Assembly (NCBI GenBank): GCA_019913005.1
Contig: JAIOHL010000258.1
Location: forward strand, 187,896 to 227,618
Direction: 5' to 3'
Source: Anaerolineae bacterium
GTDB taxonomy: Bacteria; Chloroflexota; Anaerolineae; Aggregatilineales; J027
Length of the DNA stretch: 39,723 nucleotides
The notes beneath the pieces are model-generated. The model did no database searches and was not told where the DNA came from. It saw only the letters and a program-made list of their open reading frames with translations. The position numbers and the translations under genes were made by a program. Shown here piece by piece: positions 33,098-39,723 of the stretch; position 1 is the stretch's first letter, and each line of letters begins with the position of its first letter.

Positions 33098-34447
33098 CTA
33101 CTCGGAAATGACACCCTCAGCGATGAGGATTTCATCCATTTCAAAGGCCATCCCATCGAGTGCTGCTTGGGCCGTGCCTTCACCACCGACCACATAGGCG
33201 TGGAGGTAGCGTTGGGCAGGTTCAAGCAGCAACCCAAATTGCGGGATATTCCAGAAGTCCTTCACGAACGTCATGGTTTCGGCAAACGCGGCGTTATAGG
33301 GCGTTTGGGTCAGGAACGCTTCAGATTCGAGCACTTCGATATTGCAGGTGTACCCACCAATAGCAGCCCAACGTGCCTGTACTTCGGGGGTGGCGAACCA
33401 CTTAATGAAGTCTAACGAAGCCTGCTTGCGTTCGTCGCTGATGTAGCTATTGACGCTAATCCCCTGACCACCCAACGCGGCAAAACGTCCACCCGTTGGG
33501 CCAGTGGGCATGGGGAAGTAGCCAGTCGAATCACTATAGGGGTTAATATCGGGGTTGTCGAGTGATGGGAAGAACGCGAAATAATTCATAATCATCGCGG
33601 CCTGTCCATTGATGAACACATTGTTCATTTCAGCAAAGAAGGCATTGTCGGTGCCGGGTGGGGCATAATCGTAAAGTTCACCGTAGAGTTCGAGAGCAGC
33701 TACGGCTTCGGGTGAATTGACCACGCCCAACACATTGTTGTCGGCATCTTTCCAGTCCGCGCCATAGCTGAACATGATGTTTTCAAAACCCATCGTGATG
33801 GCGTCATAGTCCACCTGCGTATAAATGCCAACTCCATACAGGCCGTCATCGGGACGGGTAAAGAATTTGGCAATATCGCGCAGTTGTTCCCATGTTTCGG
33901 GAATAGCCAGCGGATAACCGTATTCGGCTTCGAAGGCGGCCATGTTGTCGGGGTCTTCAAACAAGTCTTTGCGATACGCCCAACCATTGGCATCACCTTC
34001 GGTTGGGTAGGCATAGTAAGTACCAGAACCGGTTGGATATTCACCATAGTATTGTAGGGTGGCGGGAGTCACAGTTTCGGTAATGCCATTGTCATTAAGG
34101 AATGCGGTGAGGTCAACATAGTGGCCTGCTTCAACTGCCTGCCCTACCCATTGGCTGTCACCCACGACCATATCGAAGGAGTCACCTTGCACGGCCCACT
34201 CCGCTCCTACTTTGTTGTAATAGCTGGCCCAAGGCTCCTGCACGACGGTGACTTTGATACCCGTTTCGGCTTCATATTCGTTGCCGATTTGTTGCAGATA
34301 GTTGGCGGGGTCCCACTCGGCCCACCAAATCGTCAATTCGCTAACGCCTTGCGCTTGGACAGGACGGGGGGTGGCTGCAAAATTGCTGGTGAAGGCAATG
34401 CTGAGTAGTGCAATCAGCACCACTACTGAGAAGGTTTTCTTTAACAT
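33098..34447 (-). CDS. Extracellular solute-binding protein of a sugar ABC importer (family 1)
   Basis: This 449-aa binding protein is exported by a Sec-type signal peptide (LKKTFSVVVLIALLSIAF and following, ending in PVQAQ). There is no lipobox Cys, so it is either free or held by the leader. The mature part begins SELTIWWAEWDPANYLQQIG, typical of family 1 sugar-binding proteins, and includes FDMVVGDSQWVGQAVEAGHY and a C-terminal AALGGQGISVN and FIKWFATPEVQARWA. The ATG at 34447 has GGGAG 8 bases upstream. Many Trp and Tyr residues could line a sugar pocket. It is the first transporter gene, 90 bp after the ROK regulator gene. Confidence 0.93.
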   Translation of the reverse strand: MLKKTFSVVVLIALLSIAFTSNFAATPRPVQAQGVSELTIWWAEWDPANYLQQIGNEYEAETGIKVTVVQEPWASYYNKVGAEWAVQGDSFDMVVGDSQWVGQAVEAGHYVDLTAFLNDNGITETVTPATLQYYGEYPTGSGTYYAYPTEGDANGWAYRKDLFEDPDNMAAFEAEYGYPLAIPETWEQLRDIAKFFTRPDDGLYGVGIYTQVDYDAITMGFENIMFSYGADWKDADNNVLGVVNSPEAVAALELYGELYDYAPPGTDNAFFAEMNNVFINGQAAMIMNYFAFFPSLDNPDINPYSDSTGYFPMPTGPTGGRFAALGGQGISVNSYISDERKQASLDFIKWFATPEVQARWAAIGGYTCNIEVLESEAFLTQTPYNAAFAETMTFVKDFWNIPQFGLLLEPAQRYLHAYVVGGEGTAQAALDGMAFEMDEILIAEGVISE

Positions 34448-34537
34448 ATTTTTTTCTCCCAAACTCGCTTCTACTCTGCTTTTTGTAGTGATAGCTTTGT
34501 GAACAGGTATCGCTCGATATTGGCCTCCTTCTTCAAT

Positions 34538-35857
34538 TCAACCGGATGTTTTCCAAGGGTGGGTACTCTGCCCCACTGAAGATTTCAAAAACGGAGGAAG
34601 TTCTTGGCCTTCATAGGTAAAAATGTGGTCAAGGGCCAGCATTATCGCGCCGACGATGCCTGCGTCTGATCCCATCGGTGAGGTATCAATACGTAGGTAG
34701 CGCGTTGAAAGGGCCAGTGAGCGATGCAGCACGCCGCGCCGAATCGAAGCCAAAAATTGTGGCCCAATGCGGCTGACCCCGCCGCCAATGAGAATTAGGC
34801 TGGGGTTGAAAAAATTGACGAGGCTTGCCAAGACTTCACCGATCATGCGTCCACTTTCGCGGATAATCTCGTTCGCAACAGGGTCGCCTTGTGAGCCTGC
34901 CATGCTGACATCTTCGGCGGTTAAAATTCCGTTTTGTGCTTCAAGGTGGCGTGCAAGGATGGCGCTTTTTTGATCGCGCACTGCTAAGATGGCACGCGCC
35001 GCAATCGCAGGACCAGCCGCCATTGCCTCTAGACAGCCGATATTGCCACAGTGACAGGTCGGGCCGTTTTGGTCAACACAGATATGGCCGATGTCGCCAG
35101 CACACCCATCTGCGCCGCGATAAATGGCACCGTTACAAACAATCCCACACCCAATGCCTGTGCCAACTTTGATGAATAAGAAATTACGTTCATTCGCGCC
35201 GGCCCCGGCCCGTAATTCACCAAGCGCCATGACATTGACATCGTTATCTACAATGACCAGCGCACCGGGGAAGGTTTTGTGGATAAAGTCACTGATGGGA
35301 TAGGCTTCCCAACCGGGCATAATGGGCGGTGCAATCAACAAGCCCGTCGAAAACTCGACTGGGCCGGGTACGCCAATGCCAAAAGCGTAGATTTTGTCTG
35401 ATGGGATATGGTGACGCTGAATTTGCTCCAACACTAGTTTGCAAATAATGCCTAGCACCATGTCTGGGCCGTCGCGTACATCAACGACCACGTATTGGCG
35501 ATCTATCACCCGGCCTTCAAAATTGGCGAGCGCTATATCAAGGCTGGTCGCGCCGAGATCAACACCTACCACGTAACCAAAATCTGCATTGAAACTGAGG
35601 ACTCGGGGTCGGCGTCCCCCACTGGATTTGCCGTCGCCAATTTCATGAAGAATGCCAAGTTCAATTAAACTACCAACAACTGAGGTGATTTGGGAACGGG
35701 AACAGCCAATACTATCGGCAAGTTCGGTACGAGAGAGAGTACCCACTTGACGAATGATTTCGACAGCTTTGGTTTGTGGCACAGAAAGTTTTAGAGGTAG
35801 GGTGCCATAAACCCGCTGCTGACCATCAGGAGCAGAAGACGCAGATTCGTTTTTCAA
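34538..35857 (-). CDS. ROK-family transcriptional regulator (XylR/NagC-like), first gene of the catabolic run
   Basis: The protein is about 439 aa. An N-terminal winged HTH (SRTELADSIGCSRSQITSVV) is followed by a ROK domain with an intact phosphate loop (VVGVDLGATSLDIAL), the ND pair in VDNDVNVMALGE, and the zinc motif GHICVDQNGPTCHCGNIGCL. Unlike the second ROK protein in the window it keeps kinase-like residues. No ATG lies near the N-terminus; TTG codons at 35881 and 35857 are candidate starts. The latter is preferred because AGGA lies about 12 bases upstream, but confidence in it is low. A good sigma-70 promoter and an overlapping palindrome sit just upstream, which suggests autoregulation and control of the importer genes. 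Confidence 0.9.
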   Translation of the reverse strand: MKNESASSAPDGQQRVYGTLPLKLSVPQTKAVEIIRQVGTLSRTELADSIGCSRSQITSVVGSLIELGILHEIGDGKSSGGRRPRVLSFNADFGYVVGVDLGATSLDIALANFEGRVIDRQYVVVDVRDGPDMVLGIICKLVLEQIQRHHIPSDKIYAFGIGVPGPVEFSTGLLIAPPIMPGWEAYPISDFIHKTFPGALVIVDNDVNVMALGELRAGAGANERNFLFIKVGTGIGCGIVCNGAIYRGADGCAGDIGHICVDQNGPTCHCGNIGCLEAMAAGPAIAARAILAVRDQKSAILARHLEAQNGILTAEDVSMAGSQGDPVANEIIRESGRMIGEVLASLVNFFNPSLILIGGGVSRIGPQFLASIRRGVLHRSLALSTRYLRIDTSPMGSDAGIVGAIMLALDHIFTYEGQELPPFLKSSVGQSTHPWKTSG

Positions 35858-35902
35858 AGAAAAATAAGTTCCTAAACACAAAAATTAAAAACTCTAGCTC
35901 GT

Positions 35903-35924
35903 GATGTACTTGTCAATGTACATC
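35903..35924 (-). promoter_or_regulatory. Palindromic operator candidate upstream of the ROK regulator
   Basis: GATGTAC (35903-35909) and GTACATC (35918-35924) form a perfect 7-bp inverted repeat with an 8-base AT-rich centre. It lies about 5-27 bases downstream of the predicted transcription start of the ROK gene, the right place for a repressor to block transcription. The two arms are 15 bases apart (about 1.5 helical turns). Confidence 0.55.
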
Positions 35925-35935
35925 TTATACAAATA

Positions 35936-35964
35936 ATCATATCATCGTTAGTTGCTTTATGCAA
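35936..35964 (-). promoter_or_regulatory. Sigma-70-type promoter of the ROK/ABC catabolic run
   Basis: On the minus strand, TTGCAT (35964-35959) and TATGAT (35941-35936) are separated by exactly 17 bases. This is a close match to TTGACA and TATAAT. The predicted start is near 35929, giving a short leader to the TTG start of the ROK gene. The surrounding 35858-36060 spacer is strongly AT-rich and contains nothing else recognisable. Confidence 0.6.
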
Positions 35965-36059
35965 CAAAAAAGGTGAGAAAAATTTGACGGTACTTATTTC
36001 ATTTTTTAAAGTAAGTTATGAAAAAAGTGACCATAACTAATGTTTTTTAAGAAAATAAT

Positions 36060-36083
36060 AAGGACGGGCCAGTGCTCGTCCTT
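36060..36083 (-). terminator. Intrinsic terminator of the cupin gene
   Basis: AAGGACG (36060-36066) pairs with CGTCCTT (36077-36083), and the stem extends inwards by a G-U and two further pairs to a 4-base loop. On the minus strand it is followed by ATTATTTTCTT. It lies 27 bases after the cupin stop codon and separates the cupin gene from the ROK promoter. Confidence 0.7.
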
Positions 36084-36109
36084 TGTCTGCTTGACTTTTT
36101 CAGGAAAAA

Positions 36110-36520
36110 TTATTTGTTTTTGGCAGGGGTAATTTTAACGGCTGGGTCTTGACGTAATGCTTGTTCTGAACCAGCGGGGGCATAGACCACAATTAATTCA
36201 ATTGGCTGCTCGGCACGATTGATGGTGGAATGAAAGACCCCTTTGGGAATCCAGATGCAGTCACCGGATTTGATGCGAACCGGGGGTTGATCGTCCAACA
36301 TTTGATCGGCCTCGCCCGACACTACATAGATAATTTCGTCGGCCAGTGGGTGGTTATGGCGAACATGTCCCTGCCCCGGTTGTAACAAGACACGCCCGAA
36401 GCTAAAACTCGTCGCTCCAGTGACCCGTTCTTCACTCAACATGTGGATAATACCCCAGTCAAATTGCAGTGTATCCACATCGTCGGGGGTAGTAATCGCA
36501 CAACTTCCAATGCGTTTCAT
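36110..36520 (-). CDS. Single-domain cupin protein
   Basis: This 136-aa protein starts MKRIGSCAITTPDDVDTLQF. The conserved cupin barrel motifs are visible: motif 1 GHVRHNHPLADEIIYVVSGE, with two His and the Glu metal ligands, and motif 2 GDCIWIPKGVFHSTIN, with the third His. Such small cupins bind metals and act as sugar isomerases, dioxygenases or ligand sensors. No strong ribosome site is seen near the ATG at 36520. It has its own terminator and stands outside the long run but points the same way, so it may be co-regulated. Its function remains unassigned. Confidence 0.85.
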   Translation of the reverse strand: MKRIGSCAITTPDDVDTLQFDWGIIHMLSEERVTGATSFSFGRVLLQPGQGHVRHNHPLADEIIYVVSGEADQMLDDQPPVRIKSGDCIWIPKGVFHSTINRAEQPIELIVVYAPAGSEQALRQDPAVKITPAKNK

Positions 36521-36602
36521 AAGCGTTTATTTTTGACCTCTTATCTAATTTTCTAGCTCACCTAAAACGATACCGCAGGATTGCCAAACTGCCCATTAGG
36601 AT

Positions 36603-36637
36603 TAAGAAAACAAAAACAGGCGGTAGATACCACCTGT
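36603..36637 (-). terminator. Intrinsic terminator of the large repeat protein gene
   Basis: On the minus strand, ACAGGTGGTA and TACCGCCTGT (36637-36616) form a 10-bp stem with one G-U pair, followed by TTTTTGTTTTCTT down to about 36603. This is a textbook Rho-independent terminator placed about 50 bases after the stop codon of the large gene. Confidence 0.85.
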
Positions 36638-36655
36638 CTTGTTTTTGATCTAAAT

Positions 36656-36678
36656 GGGCAGGGTTTTGAATCCTGCCC
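36656..36678 (-). other. Second stem-loop directly after the large gene
   Basis: GGGCAGG (36656-36662) and CCTGCCC (36672-36678) form a 7-bp GC-rich stem with a 9-base loop, 8 bases after the stop codon. No T-run follows, so it is probably an mRNA-stabilising hairpin in tandem with the true terminator at 36603-36637. Confidence 0.55.
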
Positions 36679-36686
36679 TCTGCCAA

Positions 36687-39600
36687 TTACCGGGTGGGCA
36701 GATAGTTCTCGCGGCTGGCGTTTTCCTCGTTCGGGGTATTTTCCGGATAGAGGTTATCGCCTATGCCAAAGGTTAGTTGATTGGTGTTGAGGGCCACATC
36801 CACCGAATCGGCGTTGATGGGGAGGGCGGGTGTAACAAAGATGTCGGGCGCACCTAACGCATTCGAGGTAAAGACGACATTGGGTGCATCACAGGCCCAT
36901 GTGGGGGCATAATCCGCCACGCCGTTATCAGTTACTTTACGGGTTTCGCCTGTGTTGAATTCGTAGACATAGATGTCCATGTCGCCATCAACATCAGATT
37001 GATAGGCGAGGAGTTCATCATCGTTATACCACGTCGCGTTGCTGGCATTACCAGCGGCATCAGAAATCGCGGTGACGTTCGCGCCGCTCTTGTCCATAAC
37101 AAATAGGACACTGTCACCCTGACGATCTGAACGGAAGGCGATATAGTCACCAGCGTTGGAATACACCGGATCATAGTCGTTGCCAGAGCCGTCGCTGAGG
37201 AGCGTGGTTTCGTAGGTGCTCATATTGAGCGAGTAGAGTTGCCATTGACCACTGCGGTCACTTTGGAACACGATGGAACCGGAGGCGGGCGACCAGAAGG
37301 GATTGATGTCGCTGCCCTCATCCACCGTCAGACGCATGACCTGACCTGTCGCTAAATCGAGCGAATACAATTCCCAATTGCCATCACGGTTGGATTCAAA
37401 CACGAGGCTTTCGCCATTGGGCGCCCAAACTGGATCGGTATCCACACCTTCATTATAGGTGGCACGCTGGACAAACGAGCCATCTGCTGAGGCGATATAG
37501 AGTTCCCAATTGCCATCACGGTTGCTAACAAAGGCCACATAATCGCCATTGGGAGAACGGGTGGGGGCGACATCATGGATGCCTTCCCCAATACCGCGTG
37601 ACAGGTTGACCTCGGCTACTGGGCTGAGACCATCCAAATCGAGCCGGAAGATTTCCCAGTCGCTGGTTTGATTGGTGTGATAGAGCAGCGAATCTACGCA
37701 GGCCAGCGCCGAGCAACCATTTACCTTCATGGCTTCGACACCCTCGCCGGTTTCATCGGTTGGGTCAATTGGAGTCACGGCTAGTTCAGGACGTAGGTAG
37801 TCGGTTTGGATACCCGGAATACCTTCCATGCTGGCGGCGGGTACCTTACCTTCGCGGCTGGCATTTTCTTCCGCTGGAAAGCTCTGGGGGTACACATCAT
37901 CGGCAGGCTCGTCGGTCAATTGCAGCGCTACTTCTTCAACCTTGATAGCAGGTGCATCAATTGGCAGGGCATTGGTTTCGAAGATGTCCGGGTTGCCCAT
38001 GACATCGGAAGTGAAGAGCAACTCATTGGTGCCGCAGACCCACGTTGGGGCATAGTCGGCAATCGCGTTGTCGGTGATTTGGCGGGTGGTGCCGCTGCCA
38101 AAATCATAGACGTAGACATCAAGGTCGCCATCGAGATTCGATTGATAGGCGATGAGCGTATCGTCAGTTGACCAAGTGTGATTGGTCGCGTCACCCGCCA
38201 CGTCAGAAATCGCTACTGGCGTGCCACCAGTGGCATTCATCACAAAGATGATGGCGTTGGCGCCGCCTTCGCGGGTTGAACGGAAGGCGATACGATCACC
38301 CTTCGCCGAGTAAGCTGGGTCAACGTCTTCACCCTGTCCATCGCTCAGGAGGGTGCTTTCCATCGTGGCGAGATTCAGTTCATAGACCTGCCACTTGCCG
38401 CTGCGATCACTCTGGAAGACCAGTTTAGAGCCATCGGGTGACCAGAACGGATTGATGTCGGTGGCGGCATCATCGGTCAGACGCATTTCCACGCCTGTCG
38501 AAAGGTCGAGCAGATACAGTTCCCAGTTGCCGTCGCGGGTGGTCTCAAATACCAGTGTATTGTTTGGCCCCCAAGCAGGGTCGGTATCAATCGCAACGGA
38601 ATTAAAGGTCACACGGTGCAGTTCAGAACCATCGGTACGGCTGACATAGAGTTCCCAGTTGCCATCACGGTTGCTGGCAAAGGCGATCCATTCACCGTTC
38701 GGTGAACGGCTGGGGGCGACATCGTCCACACCTTCACCCTCGCCACGCGACAGGTTCGGGTTCGCGTCTGGTTGACCGGGATAGTCACCGAGGCGGAAGA
38801 TTTCCCAATCACCTGTCCGGTTGGTGTGATAGACTTGGAAGGTTACGCACTGATAGCCGCAGCCGGGAACGGGTCGCCAAGGGGCTGAGGGGCTAACATC
38901 ATCATAGACGGTGCCCGTTGTGCCATTGACCACTGGGAATTTGATGGTCGGTACAAGGCTGGTTGGGCTGTTTGGATTTGGCGTAGCCGGGGGCAGATCA
39001 TCGGTTTCATAACAGGTGAAGGGTACATCAAGGCTGCCGATGTCGCCTGTGCTAACGAAACGATAGTTGGTATTCGGTATTGTCGGTGAGACAAACACCG
39101 TCAGCGGCGCGGCTCCACGTGCAAGTTGGAATGTTCCAGTCCGAACGATATTGTTTGAACTATCGCGGATTTCGTAGGTCTGTGGCGCAATCATGGGGCC
39201 ATCGCTGTTGCTGATGGTGAACGAAACGGTCATCGAGTTGCAGGCACCAAAGACACTCACGTTTGGCGGATATTCGCACGTTGCAGAAGCAGTGATCGCG
39301 GTTGAACTGGTCGTGAACGTCACCGGGCCGGACATATTGTTGACACTGAAGACGGCAGAACCGTTCGCGGTCAGTTGGAAGGGTTGGCTCAGAACAACCA
39401 CCCCATTCCGGTCACGGATAGTCGCCGTGTCCGGATCAGGCATAGGGCCACCGAGATTATTGACAGTAAAGGTCGCCACACGCTCAGGTGAACAAATACC
39501 AATCGCGGCGACGTCCGGTGGGTAGTTGCAGGTGGTGTTGGCGGTGACGCCCGACGTGCCAGTGGACATGGTGACTGGGCCAGAGAGGTTATTGACGGTA

Positions 39601-39723
39601 AAGGTCTGGGTGCCATTGGCCGCGAGTTGGAAGGATTGGGTGAGGACGACATTGTTATTGAGGTCGCGGATGGTGACGGTATCAGGATCAGGCATGGGGC
39701 CACCATCGTTGGTGATGGTGAAG
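36687..39723 (-). CDS. Very large repetitive surface/secreted protein with two PD40 (TolB-like) propellers, 5' end outside the window
   Basis: The reading frame is open at the right edge and over 1,000 residues are seen. The N-terminal visible part has tandem repeats of about 84 residues (beginning MPDPDTVTIRD and MPDPDTATIRD, each with one Cys in TTCNYPP or ATCEYPP and a C-terminal Cys). A third, diverged copy follows (APQTYEIRDSSNNIV). Two similar beta-propellers follow, each built of PD40-type blades (SNRDGNWELY, INPFWSP, VFQSDRSG). They start near 38830 and 37680 with YHTN and end in ENASRE. The last residues are ENYLPTR. Acidic, Gly/Asp-rich composition and Cys pairs suggest an extracellular protein. 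PD40 blades occur in TolB and in sensor or carbohydrate-binding proteins. The binding target is unknown. Confidence 0.88.
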   Translation of the reverse strand, partial: FTITNDGGPMPDPDTVTIRDLNNNVVLTQSFQLAANGTQTFTVNNLSGPVTMSTGTSGVTANTTCNYPPDVAAIGICSPERVATFTVNNLGGPMPDPDTATIRDRNGVVVLSQPFQLTANGSAVFSVNNMSGPVTFTTSSTAITASATCEYPPNVSVFGACNSMTVSFTISNSDGPMIAPQTYEIRDSSNNIVRTGTFQLARGAAPLTVFVSPTIPNTNYRFVSTGDIGSLDVPFTCYETDDLPPATPNPNSPTSLVPTIKFPVVNGTTGTVYDDVSPSAPWRPVPGCGYQCVTFQVYHTNRTGDWEIFRLGDYPGQPDANPNLSRGEGEGVDDVAPSRSPNGEWIAFASNRDGNWELYVSRTDGSELHRVTFNSVAIDTDPAWGPNNTLVFETTRDGNWELYLLDLSTGVEMRLTDDAATDINPFWSPDGSKLVFQSDRSGKWQVYELNLATMESTLLSDGQGEDVDPAYSAKGDRIAFRSTREGGANAIIFVMNATGGTPVAISDVAGDATNHTWSTDDTLIAYQSNLDGDLDVYVYDFGSGTTRQITDNAIADYAPTWVCGTNELLFTSDVMGNPDIFETNALPIDAPAIKVEEVALQLTDEPADDVYPQSFPAEENASREGKVPAASMEGIPGIQTDYLRPELAVTPIDPTDETGEGVEAMKVNGCSALACVDSLLYHTNQTSDWEIFRLDLDGLSPVAEVNLSRGIGEGIHDVAPTRSPNGDYVAFVSNRDGNWELYIASADGSFVQRATYNEGVDTDPVWAPNGESLVFESNRDGNWELYSLDLATGQVMRLTVDEGSDINPFWSPASGSIVFQSDRSGQWQLYSLNMSTYETTLLSDGSGNDYDPVYSNAGDYIAFRSDRQGDSVLFVMDKSGANVTAISDAAGNASNATWYNDDELLAYQSDVDGDMDIYVYEFNTGETRKVTDNGVADYAPTWACDAPNVVFTSNALGAPDIFVTPALPINADSVDVALNTNQLTFGIGDNLYPENTPNEENASRENYLPTR
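39195..39695 (-). repeat. Tandem about 84-residue protein-coding repeats
   Basis: Two full copies of an approximately 250-bp unit lie at about 39444-39695 and 39195-39443. A third, shortened copy starts near 39194, and the end of another copy (FTITNDGGP) is at the window edge. Each unit encodes xTIRDxxxxVVLxQxFQLxANG, a Gly-Pro turn and a Cys-Asn/Glu-Tyr-Pro-Pro motif. Confidence 0.8.

Noticed and set aside
36687-39723. Assignment of the large protein as TolB of the Tol-Pal system
   Set aside because: It has two propellers and long N-terminal repeats, no TolA, TolQ, TolR or Pal gene nearby, and is several times the size of TolB.
1-39723. CRISPR arrays, tRNA or rRNA genes, insertion sequences, phage genes
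   Set aside because: No regularly spaced short DNA repeats, no cloverleaf-like sequence with CCA end, no transposase or integrase motif and no flanking inverted repeats were found by reading both strands.

Overview
The window is bacterial chromosomal DNA, densely packed and almost entirely coded on the minus strand. No rRNA, tRNA, CRISPR array, transposase, integrase or phage gene was seen. The best guess for the host is a Chloroflexota bacterium of the Anaerolineae type, or a near relative. This rests on the gene mix: a group 3b NiFe hydrogenase, a multihaem cytochrome/NrfD module, ROK-controlled sugar ABC operons, UPF0261/Tm-1-like proteins, large PD40-propeller surface proteins, and exported proteins whose signal peptides end in Ala-Gln. 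The assignment is inference, not a marker-gene result.

Region 1 (1-4273) is a group 3b NAD(P)-linked NiFe hydrogenase ('sulfhydrogenase') operon in the order beta, CNBD, gamma, delta, alpha. The alpha subunit runs off the left edge. A small stand-alone cyclic-nucleotide-binding-like protein without a DNA-binding domain sits between beta and gamma.

Region 2 (4466-11508) encodes a membrane redox module: a 17-haem anchored cytochrome c, a four-cluster ferredoxin and an NrfD-type quinone-interacting membrane protein. The layout resembles HmcABC or NrfBCD. Upstream of it and in the same direction are a NarX-type histidine kinase and a NarL-type response regulator. A 54-residue one-helix protein (11724-11888) is the only plus-strand gene. 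It diverges from the kinase and ends at a strong bidirectional terminator (11913-11944).

Region 3 (11948-35857) is the most striking part. Twenty-five minus-strand genes run head to tail with gaps under 140 bp or small overlaps, from a ROK regulator with a good promoter and a palindromic operator candidate (about 35.9 kb) down to the bidirectional terminator. In transcription order they are: ROK regulator; sugar-type ABC importer (binding protein, two permeases, two ATPases); a xylose-isomerase-like TIM barrel; an unknown six-helix membrane protein; a second TIM barrel; a Gfo/Idh/MocA dehydrogenase; a UPF0261 (Tm-1 N-domain) protein; a PEP-hydrolase/Tm-1 C-domain TIM barrel; a third xylose-isomerase-like TIM barrel; a second, divergent UPF0261 protein; a creatininase-family amidohydrolase; a GlcD-type FAD oxidase; a VOC protein; a second ROK regulator; a cyclase-family hydrolase; a four-subunit molybdenum hydroxylase in nicotinate-dehydrogenase order (FAD, 2Fe-2S, Mo-large, Mo-medium); and an EthD-like protein. 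It reads as one uptake-and-catabolism locus for a carbohydrate-like, possibly glycosylated or heterocyclic, compound. The substrate cannot be read from sequence.

Region 4 (36110-39723) holds a small cupin gene with its own terminator, and the 3' part of a very large repetitive secreted or surface protein. That protein has about 84-residue tandem repeats followed by two duplicated PD40/TolB-like propellers, and is open at the right edge of the window.

No gene-free stretch longer than 300 bases exists. The longest spacers (about 9081-9282, 4274-4465, 11509-11723 and 35858-36109) are described below where they contain visible signals. In 9081-9282, the 202-bp spacer between the response regulator and the cytochrome gene, nothing convincing was seen apart from the ribosome-binding site of the cytochrome gene.
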